Positions 55,035 through 63,329 of a stretch of DNA of 64,000 nt are shown piece after piece (position 1 is the first letter of the stretch; every line of letters begins with the position of its first letter). The stretch comes from Alphaproteobacteria bacterium (GTDB lineage: Bacteria > Pseudomonadota > Alphaproteobacteria > Rhizobiales > Rhizobiaceae). Position numbers and translations under genes: made by a program. The notes beneath the pieces were generated by a model. It was not told where the DNA came from. It worked only from the letters and a program-made list of their open reading frames with translations, and ran no database searches. The stretch covers positions 1,488,001 through 1,552,000 of the forward strand of contig JANSYK010000001.1 of the NCBI GenBank assembly GCA_024742485.1, in the 5' to 3' direction.

Positions 55035-55183
55035 TGAGCAGCAACAACAACGCCTACAACCAAGGTTACCAGACCGGCGTTAATGGCGGGAGGGTGAACA
55101 CTAACAACATGCCTTCCCAGCAAAAAGAAAGCACCGACGCCGGTGTGAACAAGGGCCAGCAAGATCGCGGCGGCAAGCGGTAA
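55034..55183 (+). CDS. Small hydrophilic Asn/Gly/Gln-rich protein, 49 residues
   Basis: Starts MSSNNNAYNQGYQTGVNGG behind CAGGAG, 8 bases upstream of the ATG. Very polar, without a predicted fold. It opens the rightward transfer operon (zinc-ribbon protein, coupling protein). Function unknown. Confidence 0.55.
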   Translation: MSSNNNAYNQGYQTGVNGGRVNTNNMPSQQKESTDAGVNKGQQDRGGKR

Positions 55184-55268
55184 GCCGCACGCTCTGGCGG
55201 GGTGACACTTCGCCCCGCCCTCCCAATCCAGAGGATAGCAACGAACACCAAACTGAAAGGTCATTGTC

Positions 55269-55451
55269 ATGCGCACGATTTTACATCGCGGTACGTTCTA
55301 CGAAGTCTGCCCACACTGCAAACTCTCGCCCATCGAATACTTGATCTACACGGTGCGTTTTCCGTGCCCAGTTTGCAACAACGGCAAGATGCGGCCCGAA
55401 GAGGTGCACCGGCATTTTGGCGGGAGGGTTCACCGTGGCCCGCTCTGCTAA
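55269..55451 (+). CDS. Small zinc-ribbon protein, 60 residues
   Basis: Two CxxC pairs, CPHC (14-17) and CPVC (33-36), make a classic four-cysteine zinc ribbon. GAAAGG precedes the ATG. Its end overlaps the coupling-protein start by 17 bp, so translation is probably coupled. Likely a DNA- or protein-binding accessory of the transfer system; no family recognised. Confidence 0.65.
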   Translation: MRTILHRGTFYEVCPHCKLSPIEYLIYTVRFPCPVCNNGKMRPEEVHRHFGGRVHRGPLC

Positions 55452-57117
55452 CCAGAAACCGGGATCGCCGACCGGCAGCCTACTGGTTGGCGTCTCGTTC
55501 TACGCTCTGGCCGCATACTGGCCGGAGCTGACCGGCGCGCAGCCCGGCGCTGCCGATCAGCTCTATCTCGGTTTTTTCAAATTCATAGGCGCGGTGGCGA
55601 TACTCGGCGGGCTCGCTGGCCACTACAAAGCTTGGCGGCAACGTCAAAAGCGCAAGGAAGCCGAAGCGCCTTCGGACACATTCGGTGATGCAGCATTCGC
55701 CACACTTGATGAGTGCGCAAACGCAGGATTGCTGAACCCGCACGGGCTTTATCTCGGACTGCAAGAAGGACAGCCGCTCTTTTATTCCGGCAAGTCGCAT
55801 TTGCTGACAGTAGCCCCGGCCCGCCAGGGCAAGGGAATCAACATCGTCATCCCCAACCTGCTGCATTTTCAGGGCTCGGTATTTGTGACCGACCCGAAAG
55901 GTGAACTAGCCGCCGTGACGGCAGCGCATCGCGCCGAGCGGCTGGGTCAGAAAGTTTATGTGCTTAATCCCTGGGGTCTGCACGGACTGCCGCAACATCG
56001 CTGCAATCCGTTACAGCCGCTGCTAGATGCGGCGAGCGATCCCGCTCTACTGCGCGGGATTGCCGATGAGGCCAAGGCGCTGGCGCTCCAGCTCCTGCCA
56101 GAACCGGAAGATCAGAAGAACCGATACTTCCGTGAAGGGGCACGCACGATCTTACGGGCGGTGATGCTTCATATGGCAACGCGGGGTGCACAGGACACCT
56201 GCACCCTGCCGGAGATGTGGCGGGTGCTCTCGAACACAAGGCGCATAGAAAAACTGATCGATGAAATGGCGGCCTCAGAGGCGCTGTTCGGCATGGTCGC
56301 CGATCTTGGTCAAGACCTTGCGTACCAAATCGAAGACAATCCTGATCAGTTTGCCGACTTCCGGCAAAGCGCGATGCAGGCGCTCGATATTTTCGACCCG
56401 GTGAGCTGGCTCGGTGATGCCGTCAGCGGCAGCGATGTCGATTTTAAGGAACTGAAAGAAGGCAAGGCGAGCATCTACCTGGTGATCCCGCAGGACAGGA
56501 TCGCAACGCACGGAACCTGGCTCGGGCTGGTGACAAGGCAGGCGATCACAGCGGTCGCCCGCTCATCAGGAAAGACAGAGGCGCTGTTCCTGCTCGATGA
56601 ATTTGCCAACATGGGCAAGCTCTCGGGCCTCGCAGAAAGTCTGACGGCTTTGCCCGGTCTTGGAGTGCGCGTCTGGGCTTTTGTCCAGGAACTGTCCGAG
56701 ATTATTCGGCTCTACGGCCCACATACTGCACGAACGGTTCTTTCGCAGGCCGAAGTGAAACAGTTCTTCGCCGTACAGGATGACCAGCTCGCCCGAACAC
56801 TCTCACAAGCACTGGGCCAGCGAACGGTAAAGACTCGCAACTTCAATCTCGGGCGCTTCGATGATGACGAGATCGGCGAAAGTTTAAGTGAAACCGGCAG
56901 GCCGCTGATGTCTGCCGATGAAATCCGCCTAATGGGCGAAAATGAGCAGCTTCTTTTGATTAAGGCGATGCCGCCGCTCAAGGCACAGAGATTGCCGTTC
57001 TGGTTCATCGCGCCCTGGGCGTCATGGGCCGCACGAAATCCGGTGGAAGGAAATTACCCGGTAGAGACGCCGCATCTACGGCTTAGCTACCGGCGAAAGG
57101 AAAAGAGCAATGGATGA
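55435..57117 (+). CDS. Type IV coupling protein (VirD4/TraG-like)
   Basis: A 560-residue membrane ATPase. Two N-terminal helices (about 15-35 and 50-70) precede the motor: Walker A region APARQGKGINIVIPNLL near 130, FVTDPKGELAAVTAAH, and Walker B LFLLDEFANMGKL near 390. It brings the relaxase-DNA complex to a type IV secretion channel. GTG at 55435 has GGGAGGG at good spacing. No channel genes are present, so a helper element must supply them. Confidence 0.9.
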   Translation: MARSANQKPGSPTGSLLVGVSFYALAAYWPELTGAQPGAADQLYLGFFKFIGAVAILGGLAGHYKAWRQRQKRKEAEAPSDTFGDAAFATLDECANAGLLNPHGLYLGLQEGQPLFYSGKSHLLTVAPARQGKGINIVIPNLLHFQGSVFVTDPKGELAAVTAAHRAERLGQKVYVLNPWGLHGLPQHRCNPLQPLLDAASDPALLRGIADEAKALALQLLPEPEDQKNRYFREGARTILRAVMLHMATRGAQDTCTLPEMWRVLSNTRRIEKLIDEMAASEALFGMVADLGQDLAYQIEDNPDQFADFRQSAMQALDIFDPVSWLGDAVSGSDVDFKELKEGKASIYLVIPQDRIATHGTWLGLVTRQAITAVARSSGKTEALFLLDEFANMGKLSGLAESLTALPGLGVRVWAFVQELSEIIRLYGPHTARTVLSQAEVKQFFAVQDDQLARTLSQALGQRTVKTRNFNLGRFDDDEIGESLSETGRPLMSADEIRLMGENEQLLLIKAMPPLKAQRLPFWFIAPWASWAARNPVEGNYPVETPHLRLSYRRKEKSNG

Positions 57118-57460
57118 TTTTGAAATCGAAGTCATCGGCGTGGGGCCGCCGCGCAAACCTGACGGGCCGCTCAAACGGGTCTCCAGGTGGATTGGGCGGA
57201 AACTTCGGGCATTGCTGATGCGTCCGCGAGCCTTGGTTTTCACCGGCGCAGCCGCGTTCATGGTGATCATAGGAACACCCCACACCGGATGGGAATACGA
57301 GTGCCGTCACCCGATGAGATCGGGGCAGCCATGCAAGTCAGTGAGCTACTGCGCTTACTACGGCATTCAGGGACGGCGGGTGGTATTCCCGCAACATGGC
57401 GAGAGCTGCAAGATCATCACGCTGCTACCGCTTGATTTTAGCAAGCTGATTGGAGGCTAG
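57110..57460 (+). CDS. Small membrane protein, 116 residues
   Basis: One probable helix (residues 41-56, ALVFTGAAAFMVIIG) with an arginine-rich cytoplasmic part before it and a Cys-containing part after it (four Cys, perhaps disulfides outside the membrane). It overlaps the coupling-protein gene by 8 bp. Unrecognised; probably an accessory of transfer. Confidence 0.6.
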   Translation: MDDFEIEVIGVGPPRKPDGPLKRVSRWIGRKLRALLMRPRALVFTGAAAFMVIIGTPHTGWEYECRHPMRSGQPCKSVSYCAYYGIQGRRVVFPQHGESCKIITLLPLDFSKLIGG

Positions 57461-57462
57461 AG

Positions 57463-57678
57463 ATGGCTGAATATTTTTACATGATCGAATTGGGAGAAAT
57501 CCACGGGCCGAAATTAGATGTGCTTGCAGCGCAGGCTTCTTCTGATGATGTCGAAGAGTTTGCGGCAATGGTTCTTCGTTATGCGCTCGATCTGATGGAA
57601 GCGCGGGAGCAAGCGGAGAGTGCTTATCAAGCCTTACGCGATCTGCGCAGCGATATGGACGATGACATTCCGTTCTAG
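57463..57678 (+). CDS. Small acidic protein, 71 residues
   Basis: Begins two bases after the preceding gene, with GGAGG just before it. Mostly helical and acidic (DDVEEFAAMVLRYALDLMEA), no domain recognised. Confidence 0.55.
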   Translation: MAEYFYMIELGEIHGPKLDVLAAQASSDDVEEFAAMVLRYALDLMEAREQAESAYQALRDLRSDMDDDIPF

Positions 57679-57712
57679 CCCAGGGAATCCAAGCCTTTTG
57701 GGATATGCGAAT

Positions 57713-57742
57713 TTGTCATAGTACAACTAAAAATAGTATAAT
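57713..57742 (+). promoter_or_regulatory. Sigma-70-type promoter of the recombinase operon
   Basis: TTGTCA (57713-57718) and TATAAT (57737-57742), 18 bp apart, precede the gene at 57760. A direct repeat TAGTA at 57719 and 57734 could be a regulator site. The short distance to the ribosome site (GGAGATAGG) makes it a tight leader. Confidence 0.45.
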
Positions 57743-57759
57743 GGAGATAGGTACACGCT

Positions 57760-58101
57760 ATGTTTGATGATAGAAAAATTGGCAGAAATAATACTCTGTC
57801 CAACGGTTTCGATATGTCTGCGCGGCCTATCGTTACCGTTGATACCAAGAAATATCAGAGCTTTCTTGATGGTGCTGAACTATCGGAAGCGCAGAAAGAA
57901 GAATTTCTGCAATCGCTCTGGTTGATCATGATGAACTTTGTTGAGCTCGGATTTTGCGTTCAAGAGCGTAAGGAAGCCTGTGGACAGAATCAGCAGGAAA
58001 GCAAGCCAAGCGCCAAAGAGTCCTTCGATCAGGTAAGCTCAAAGGATACTGAAGAGCTTATTGGCGAAACCACGGGCCCCCCGGAGTTACACAATGAATA
58101 A
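57760..58101 (+). CDS. Small protein preceding the recombinase, 113 residues
   Basis: Helical middle segment LSEAQKEEFLQSLWLIMMNF with polar ends; no recognised domain. Its stop lies within the recombinase start region (8-bp overlap), so it is translated with it and could be a recombination directionality or regulatory protein. Confidence 0.6.
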   Translation: MFDDRKIGRNNTLSNGFDMSARPIVTVDTKKYQSFLDGAELSEAQKEEFLQSLWLIMMNFVELGFCVQERKEACGQNQQESKPSAKESFDQVSSKDTEELIGETTGPPELHNE

Positions 58102-59671
58102 TAACAACAAGAATGCTCAAACGCAGAAGGCAATCATCTATTGCCGTGTGTCAAGCACGAAGCAAAAAATTGAAGGCAGCGGTCTTGAAAGCCAGGAGCA
58201 TCGCTGCCGTCAATATGCGCAGCAGCATGGCTATGATGTCGAGGCTGTCTTCCCGGACGATGCGTCTGGCGGTGGTGATTTTATGAACCGCCCCGGCATG
58301 GTTGCGCTTTTAAGTTATCTCGATGCGCAGCCCGGCAAAGACTATGTGATTATCTTCGATGATCTAAAACGCTTTGCGCGCGATACTGAGTTTCATATCA
58401 AGTTGCGGCGTGAGTTTCAGTTGCGCGGCGCGCGCATTGAATGTCTGAACTTCAGGCTCGATGATACGCCCGAGGGCAAGTTCGTCGAAACGATCTTTGC
58501 CGCACAAGGTGAATTAGAGCGCGAACAAAATCGCCGTCAGGTCATTCAGAAAATGAAGGCCAGAGTCGAAAAAGGCTATGCAGTCTTCGCTGCGCCTACC
58601 GGCTACAAATACAGCTCAGATCGTGAGCACGGCAAAATCCTGATCCGTGATGAGCCTGTCGCTTCTATATTAGCAGAAGCCCTGGAGGGCTATGCCTGCG
58701 GTCATTTGCAATCGCAGGGGGAAGTAAAGCGTTTTCTGGAATCAAAGCCTGCCTTCCCGAAGGATACGCCGGAAGGCGAAGTACGCTTCCAGCGGGTCAA
58801 TCGTTTGCTGATACAGATGACTTACGCCGGATATGTTGAAGCACCTAAGTGGGGCGTTGCGCCGCGCAAGGGTCATCATGAGCCGCTGATCAGCATTGAA
58901 AGTTATGAGAAGATTCAGGAGCGCTTGAGAGGCGGTGCTAAAGCGCCAATGCGCAAAGACATCAATGAAGATTTTCCGCTACGCGGTTTTGTACTCTGTG
59001 ATGATTGCGGGCAGCCTATGACCTCTTGCTGGTCGAAGGGCCGCTCCAAGCACTATGCCTATTACCTCTGTGATACACGCGGGTGTGAGAGCAAGCGCAA
59101 GTCTATATCACGTGATGTGATTGAAAGCGGAGCGTCTGACATCCTCAGAAGCCTACAGCCAACCAAGCAGCTTTTTGAGCTGGCAAAGGCGATGTTCAAG
59201 GATGCCTGGAACCTAAGATTGGCACAGGCCCATCAGGATCAGGACACGATGACAAAGCAAATCAAAGCGACAGAAACTCAAATCGAGACGCTATTGGAGC
59301 GGATCATTGAGGCTGAGAACGCGAGTGTGATCAGAGCTTACGAAGCGAAGATCGGAAAGCTGGAGCGTGAGAAAGCCGTGCTGCTTTCAAATGCAGACAA
59401 GATTGTACCGCCCAAGGGTAGGCTGGAGGAGTTTATCGAACCGGCCCTGAATTTTTTAGCAAACCCTTGGAATATCTACATAAATGGAGGGATTGCCCTC
59501 AAACGAACAGTACTAAAACTAGCCTTTGCGGAACCTCTACGGCACTCCCGCGAAACAGGTTATCGAACCGCCGAAATCACCTTTCCATTCAAGGTGTTAG
59601 CGGGAGTTAAAGGCGACAGATGTGAGATGGTGGGCCCGGAGGGACTCGAACCCCCAACCAAGCGGTTATGA
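58094..59671 (+). CDS. Large serine recombinase (integrase of the element)
   Basis: 525 residues. The resolvase domain (14-160) has the catalytic Ser20 in IYCRVSSTKQ and Arg in DDLKRFARD. The recombinase domain follows, then a zinc ribbon (CDDCGQPMTSC, CDTRGC) and a coiled coil (about 400-440). The last 13 residues, VGPEGLEPPTKRL, are encoded by the opposite strand of the tRNA gene, and the stop codon lies in its anticodon loop. In the excised circle this frame would instead run into the left end (see findings). It should catalyse integration and excision at the tRNA end. Confidence 0.92.
   Translation: MNNNNKNAQTQKAIIYCRVSSTKQKIEGSGLESQEHRCRQYAQQHGYDVEAVFPDDASGGGDFMNRPGMVALLSYLDAQPGKDYVIIFDDLKRFARDTEFHIKLRREFQLRGARIECLNFRLDDTPEGKFVETIFAAQGELEREQNRRQVIQKMKARVEKGYAVFAAPTGYKYSSDREHGKILIRDEPVASILAEALEGYACGHLQSQGEVKRFLESKPAFPKDTPEGEVRFQRVNRLLIQMTYAGYVEAPKWGVAPRKGHHEPLISIESYEKIQERLRGGAKAPMRKDINEDFPLRGFVLCDDCGQPMTSCWSKGRSKHYAYYLCDTRGCESKRKSISRDVIESGASDILRSLQPTKQLFELAKAMFKDAWNLRLAQAHQDQDTMTKQIKATETQIETLLERIIEAENASVIRAYEAKIGKLEREKAVLLSNADKIVPPKGRLEEFIEPALNFLANPWNIYINGGIALKRTVLKLAFAEPLRHSRETGYRTAEITFPFKVLAGVKGDRCEMVGPEGLEPPTKRL
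59628..59636. repeat. Right attachment repeat (attR core) in the tRNA 3' end
   Basis: TGGTGGGCC, the second copy of the repeat at 46711-46719; it is the CCA plus part of the acceptor stem of the tRNA. Confidence 0.6.
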
Positions 59672-59704
59672 GCCGCCGGCTCTAACCAATTGAGCTACAG
59701 GCCC
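59628..59704 (-). tRNA. tRNA with CAU anticodon (tRNA-Ile2 type, or Met)
   Basis: Read leftwards, the acceptor arms GGGCCTG and CGGGCCC pair, the D arm starts TAGCTCAATTGG, the anticodon loop is CTCATAA, the T loop has GTTCGAGTC, and CCA is encoded. The anticodon is CAU; the GGCGGCTCATAACCGC arm looks like the alphaproteobacterial lysidine-modified tRNA-Ile2 more than elongator tRNA-Met. The gene is intact and is the insertion target of the mobile element. Confidence 0.92.
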
Positions 59705-59853
59705 CACCCGGCGGAACGGTTCGCCGGTCCGCAACACGCCTAGCAGTTGATGCGCGAACCGCACCCGATTAAACCAAATTGCGGCCGCCGACAAGACATT
59801 GCCGCAATGCAAATCTAATTACCGCGCAAGCGTCTACAACCTTAGGGGTCGTC

Positions 59854-60585
59854 ATGATTTTTTACCGCAGCATTGCCTTTATTTTCGCCCTGGCCATCGC
59901 GCCGGCTGCCGCCTTTGCACAAACGTCGGACGCCGACAAGCCGGGCATCGTTTCGGTGACGGGAGAAGGCATTGCACGCCTTGCGCCGGATATGGCGCTG
60001 GTCACCATGTCGGTTCTGCGCCAGGAAAAGACCGCCCGCGCCGCACTTGATGCCAACAATCGCGCCATGACCGAAGTGCTGGCCGCCATGAAGCAGAACG
60101 GGATCGAGACACGCGACCTGCAAACATCCAATTTTTCCATCGATCCGCAATATTTCTACCCGAAAAGCACCGACAACAAACCGGTCGAGCCGCAAATCAC
60201 CGGCTACCGGGTGTCCAACACTCTGACAGTCCGGGTGCGGGATCTATCAAAGCTCGGCACCATTCTGGATACATCGGTCACCCTCGGCGTCAATCAGGGC
60301 GGCAACATCCAGTTCACCAATGACGATCCGTCGGCGGCCATTGACGAGGCCCGCAAGGACGCCATGCTCAACGCCATTGCCAAGGCAAAGACGCTGACGG
60401 AGGCCGCCGGCATCGGCCTTGGACCGATTGCGATGATCAGCGAACAGCATCGCACCCCCTCACCGGTGCCGCTGATGCGCGCCGAAATGGCCATGAAAGC
60501 ATCGGCGGATGCCGCGGTTCCCGTGGCCTCCGGTGAAAATCAGTACAGCGTGACCGTCAACGTCAATTTCGAGCTGAAGCAATAA
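59854..60585 (+). CDS. SIMPL-domain (DUF541) periplasmic protein
   Basis: A 243-residue secreted protein with a 22-residue signal peptide ending AFAQ. The SIMPL domain is recognised by ISVTGEG-like VSVTGEGIARLAPDMAL at the start, TSNFSIDPQYFYP in the middle, and YSVTVNVNFEL at the end. The E. coli homologue YggE is linked to oxidative stress. ATG at 59854 gives the signal peptide; a longer start at 59779 lies in the tRNA promoter region. Confidence 0.88.
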   Translation: MIFYRSIAFIFALAIAPAAAFAQTSDADKPGIVSVTGEGIARLAPDMALVTMSVLRQEKTARAALDANNRAMTEVLAAMKQNGIETRDLQTSNFSIDPQYFYPKSTDNKPVEPQITGYRVSNTLTVRVRDLSKLGTILDTSVTLGVNQGGNIQFTNDDPSAAIDEARKDAMLNAIAKAKTLTEAAGIGLGPIAMISEQHRTPSPVPLMRAEMAMKASADAAVPVASGENQYSVTVNVNFELKQ

Positions 60586-60589
60586 AACC

Positions 60590-60652
60590 CCCGGCGCCGA
60601 TCCGTTGGGATCCGTGCCAGGGGTCTACCGAGGGACCAGATACGCGGTCCCT
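60590..60652. terminator. Bidirectional terminator-like hairpins
   Basis: Two stem-loops between convergent genes: a nested CCCC-GGC-GATCC/GGATC-GCC-GGGG structure (60591-60623) just after the SIMPL stop, and AGGGACC/GGTCCCT (60631-60652). No clear T-tract. Confidence 0.5.
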
Positions 60653-60687
60653 TGGTCCCACTCGCTGATCGGGCGGGGACGTAACGA

Positions 60688-61038
60688 TCAGCGACGTGCG
60701 ATGACGGGGCAGTGGCGCCGATTGGCAAAAACCACTTTCACCGGATAACCGTGGCGCCAGCCGCGGACGACGACACGCCTGGGGCTTCGGCGTATGATGC
60801 GGCTGCCGCGCACACCCATATGGCGGGCTTTATTGATGGCACGGTGCGGTTTGCAGAATCCGCGCGGTGGCGGTGCGGGACGATAGCGGTGCCCCCAAGC
60901 AGGACCAGGTCCCCAACCAGGACCGATTTCGATTGAAAATCCGACGCTGCCAGCGGCGGCCTGTCCAGTAGTGGCGGCGACTGAGCCGACACCGATCATG
61001 GCCACCATTGCGGCCGTTTTTGCGATTTTGCCAAACAT
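60688..61038 (-). CDS. Small secreted basic protein
   Basis: 116 residues: signal peptide of about 28 residues ending GQAAA, a Gly/Pro/Trp-rich stretch (GPGWGPGPAWGHRY), then a very basic half (SRIIRRSPRRVVVRGWRHG). No domain recognised; short proteins of this kind are common in Rhizobiales. ATG at 61038 is supported by GGAGAG; a frame from 61065 is less likely. Confidence 0.7.
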   Translation of the reverse strand: MFGKIAKTAAMVAMIGVGSVAATTGQAAAGSVGFSIEIGPGWGPGPAWGHRYRPAPPPRGFCKPHRAINKARHMGVRGSRIIRRSPRRVVVRGWRHGYPVKVVFANRRHCPVIARR

Positions 61039-61178
61039 GCGATCTCTCCATTTCTCTGGTGTCATGCACCGCTCCTTGAAGCGATGACCGGAGATTAGAA
61101 GAGTGGAACTGAACGCATTTGGAACCCGCCATTCATCTGGCGTTCATCCAAATCAGGCAGCAGCGCCCGTCGTTTCAA

Positions 61179-61772
61179 TCAGGACAGTTCGCGTGTCCAG
61201 AACTGCATGGGCTTGGGCGTTTCGTGCGCATCGCCGATATCACGCCAGGAAAACTCACAGATCATGCCCGGCATGGGCCGGTATCCGCGATTGCGCCAGA
61301 AGCCATCCAACGGAACATAATTGGCCGAGCGCGACGGGTGGTCATCGGGGCGGATCACGCCGCAGAAGACAACGCGGTCAAATCCATTTCGTCGGGCCGC
61401 CACCTCTCGTTCGGTGAAAAAACGAACACCGATTCCCTGGCCGCGATAGTCCGCCAGCAGAACCGATTCGCCGAAATAGAAATAGTGTTCCGGCAGCAGA
61501 CCGGCTTTCTGGAACGGCTCGGCAAAATCGTCAAAATGATCGATCAGTGGCGCGCCTGTCGCGGCACCCACGAGCCTGTCACCATCGAACGCGCCAATGA
61601 TGACCGCTCCATCGGACGCGGCAAATTTTGACAGGTAGCGCCGCTCGTAATCCAAATCGCCCTCATAAAGATAGGGCCATTCGCGAAACACCGTGATGCG
61701 CAGCATGGCTAGATCATCAAGCGCCGCCTTCAGGGCATCGCCGGTCAGCGTTCGGAGTGTAACGCTGTTCAT
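61179..61772 (-). CDS. GNAT-family N-acetyltransferase
   Basis: About 197 residues. The acetyl-CoA motif A is near residue 105, VLLADYRGQGIGVRFFTERE (Q/RxxGxG/A form). Motif B includes the ending FWRNRGYRPM. Substrate unknown. ATG at 61772 overlaps the preceding SnoaL-like gene by TGATG, so both are cotranscribed. Confidence 0.87.
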   Translation of the reverse strand: MNSVTLRTLTGDALKAALDDLAMLRITVFREWPYLYEGDLDYERRYLSKFAASDGAVIIGAFDGDRLVGAATGAPLIDHFDDFAEPFQKAGLLPEHYFYFGESVLLADYRGQGIGVRFFTEREVAARRNGFDRVVFCGVIRPDDHPSRSANYVPLDGFWRNRGYRPMPGMICEFSWRDIGDAHETPKPMQFWTRELS

Positions 61773-62191
61773 CAGCGGCCCGATGCTTCGACCTGCCGGA
61801 TCCATTCCGCCAGATTGTAATGGGTGCTGACACGGCTGATCCGCCCATCATCGATCTCGAAGAACAGACCGGCGGACAGGCTGTAGCTCTGGCCGCTGGC
61901 TGGTGGCAGCCCTTCGGCGGTTGCGAGATAGGTGCCATGGACCGTGAATTCAGCCGCGGCGCGATGGCCGTCTTCCGACACCATGATCACGATATCGCGC
62001 AGCGTCTCCCGATAATGCAAGCTCATTTGCCCCAGAAACCAGCGGAATTTCTCGCGGCCGATTTCGCGTCCACCCTGATTGATGTCGTGAACGACATCCT
62101 CATCAAGCAGGGCAAGGAGCCCATCGGTGTCATTGGCGTTGAAGGCGGCAAGATAGTCGCCGATCAGGTGTCTCGTTTCATGGGGTGACAT
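61772..62191 (-). CDS. SnoaL-like (NTF2-fold) protein
   Basis: 139 residues with the NTF2 cone fold: HLIGDYLAAFNANDTDGLLA at the start, then VVHDINQGG and an EFTVHGTYLAT strand. Related proteins are ketosteroid-isomerase-like; substrate unknown. ATG at 62191 lies 14 bp inside the glutathione transferase gene. Confidence 0.83.
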   Translation of the reverse strand: MSPHETRHLIGDYLAAFNANDTDGLLALLDEDVVHDINQGGREIGREKFRWFLGQMSLHYRETLRDIVIMVSEDGHRAAAEFTVHGTYLATAEGLPPASGQSYSLSAGLFFEIDDGRISRVSTHYNLAEWIRQVEASGR

Positions 62192-62861
62192 GAGCAACGC
62201 CTTTCTTGGGTTCGGCCGCAAAGACGGTGACCGGATCACCGGGCGACCAGGCGGCATATTTGTTCATGACCAGCACAAACCGGTCCGATTGTTCGAATTC
62301 TCTCAGCCATCGTCGAACGCCGGACCAGTTCTGCCCATCGAACCAGTCGCGATCCACATTGGCAAATTGTCGAACAAACGGCAGGATCGCCATATCGGCC
62401 AGGCTGGCGCGGGCACCGAAAAGCCAGGGTGCGGTAACAAGCCGCCGGTCCAGATCATGCAAAAATCCCGCCGCAGCCTCGCGTTCCGCCAGCGGATCGC
62501 AACCGGCATGCCGCACGTGATATTTGTAGCGGTCGAGATGATGCTTGAACGGACCGTCATTGCGATCGATCAGATCAAGTCCGTCATCATGCGGTCCGGT
62601 TTCGGGCATCAGCCATCCTTCGGGATCATGGCGGCTCAGCGCCCATACCATGATGTCGAGGCTTTCATCGATGATGGTCGTATCGGAGCCAACCAGTGTC
62701 GGCACCGTGGCCGATGGGGACGCTTCGAGGAAGGCCTGCGGCTTGTCGCGCAGGACGACCTCTCGCAAGGCAACGGCCATTCCGCTTGACCACACGGCCA
62801 GGCGCGCCCGGATCGCGTAGGGACAACGGCGAAACGAATAGAGGATGGGCAGATCGGACAT
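62178..62861 (-). CDS. Glutathione S-transferase-like protein
   Basis: About 227 residues. The thioredoxin-like N-terminal domain starts LPILYSFRRCPYAIRARLA, with VPTLV and DESLDIM (the cis-Pro and Glu/Ser glutathione-binding sites); the rest is the helical C-terminal domain. ATG at 62861 fits the family start; a GTG at 62876 with a 4-bp overlap with YjbQ is an alternative. Confidence 0.88.
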   Translation of the reverse strand: MSDLPILYSFRRCPYAIRARLAVWSSGMAVALREVVLRDKPQAFLEASPSATVPTLVGSDTTIIDESLDIMVWALSRHDPEGWLMPETGPHDDGLDLIDRNDGPFKHHLDRYKYHVRHAGCDPLAEREAAAGFLHDLDRRLVTAPWLFGARASLADMAILPFVRQFANVDRDWFDGQNWSGVRRWLREFEQSDRFVLVMNKYAAWSPGDPVTVFAAEPKKGVAHVTP

Positions 62862-62872
62862 TCGCTTGGAGT

Positions 62873-63280
62873 TCACGTCGACAGGTGGAGCACGATTTCA
62901 CGCCGATGCGGGGCGCTGCGATGCTCGAAAAGATAAAGCCCCTGCCAGGTGCCCAGAACCATTGCGCCTTTTGAAACCGGGACCGACAGGCTGACCGCCG
63001 TCAGCGCCGCCTTGATATGCGCCGGCATGTCGTCAGGCCCTTCCATGGTATGGCGCAGCCAGCTCATGTTTTCCGGCACCATCCGCGCAAAAAACTCGTT
63101 GAGATCCAGCTTGACGTCCGAATCGGCATTTTCCTGGATCAGCAATGAGCAGGATGTGTGGCGCACGAAGACCGTCAACAGACCGACATTCACATCGCTG
63201 CCGGCAACGAAACCGGCAGCATCGCGGGTGAACTCGTAGAGCCCCTGCCCGCTGGTCTGAATGGTCACCATCGTCTGCAT
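62873..63280 (-). CDS. yjbQ: YjbQ-family protein (secondary thiamine-phosphate synthase)
   Basis: 135 residues of the UPF0047/YjbQ family. Conserved features are VRHTSCSLLIQENAD, MVPENMSWLRHTMEGPDDMP with two of the conserved His, and LGTWQGLYLFEHR. Some members have weak thiamine phosphate synthase activity; the real role is uncertain. ATG at 63280 is preceded by GAGG. Confidence 0.9.
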   Translation of the reverse strand: MQTMVTIQTSGQGLYEFTRDAAGFVAGSDVNVGLLTVFVRHTSCSLLIQENADSDVKLDLNEFFARMVPENMSWLRHTMEGPDDMPAHIKAALTAVSLSVPVSKGAMVLGTWQGLYLFEHRSAPHRREIVLHLST

Positions 63281-63329
63281 CGGACCTCGCAAGGCGAGTC
63301 AGGGCGGTTCCATGAACCGCCGAAAGGAA

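Larger units (their letters stand above)
46711..59636. mobile_element. Integrative and mobilizable element inserted at a tRNA 3' end
   Basis: About 12.9 kb between 9-bp direct repeats TGGTGGGCC at 46711-46719 and 59628-59636; the right copy is the CCA end and acceptor stem of the tRNA gene. It encodes MobC, relaxase, a VirD4/TraG-like coupling protein and a serine recombinase at the tRNA end. No VirB/Trb mating-pore genes are present, so it should depend on a helper for transfer. Cargo lies between relaxase and coupling protein (49151-55034) and is lower in GC than the chromosome. Without it, citF would end about 25 bp from the tRNA 3' end. Confidence 0.8.

Noticed and set aside
46711-59636. 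Self-transmissible conjugative element (ICE)
   Set aside because: No VirB/Trb-type channel genes are present; only relaxase, MobC and the coupling protein.
59631-59671. Recombinase tail VGPEGLEPPTKRL as a functional peptide motif
   Set aside because: It is the translated opposite strand of the tRNA 3' half, a consequence of insertion, not a conserved protein motif.
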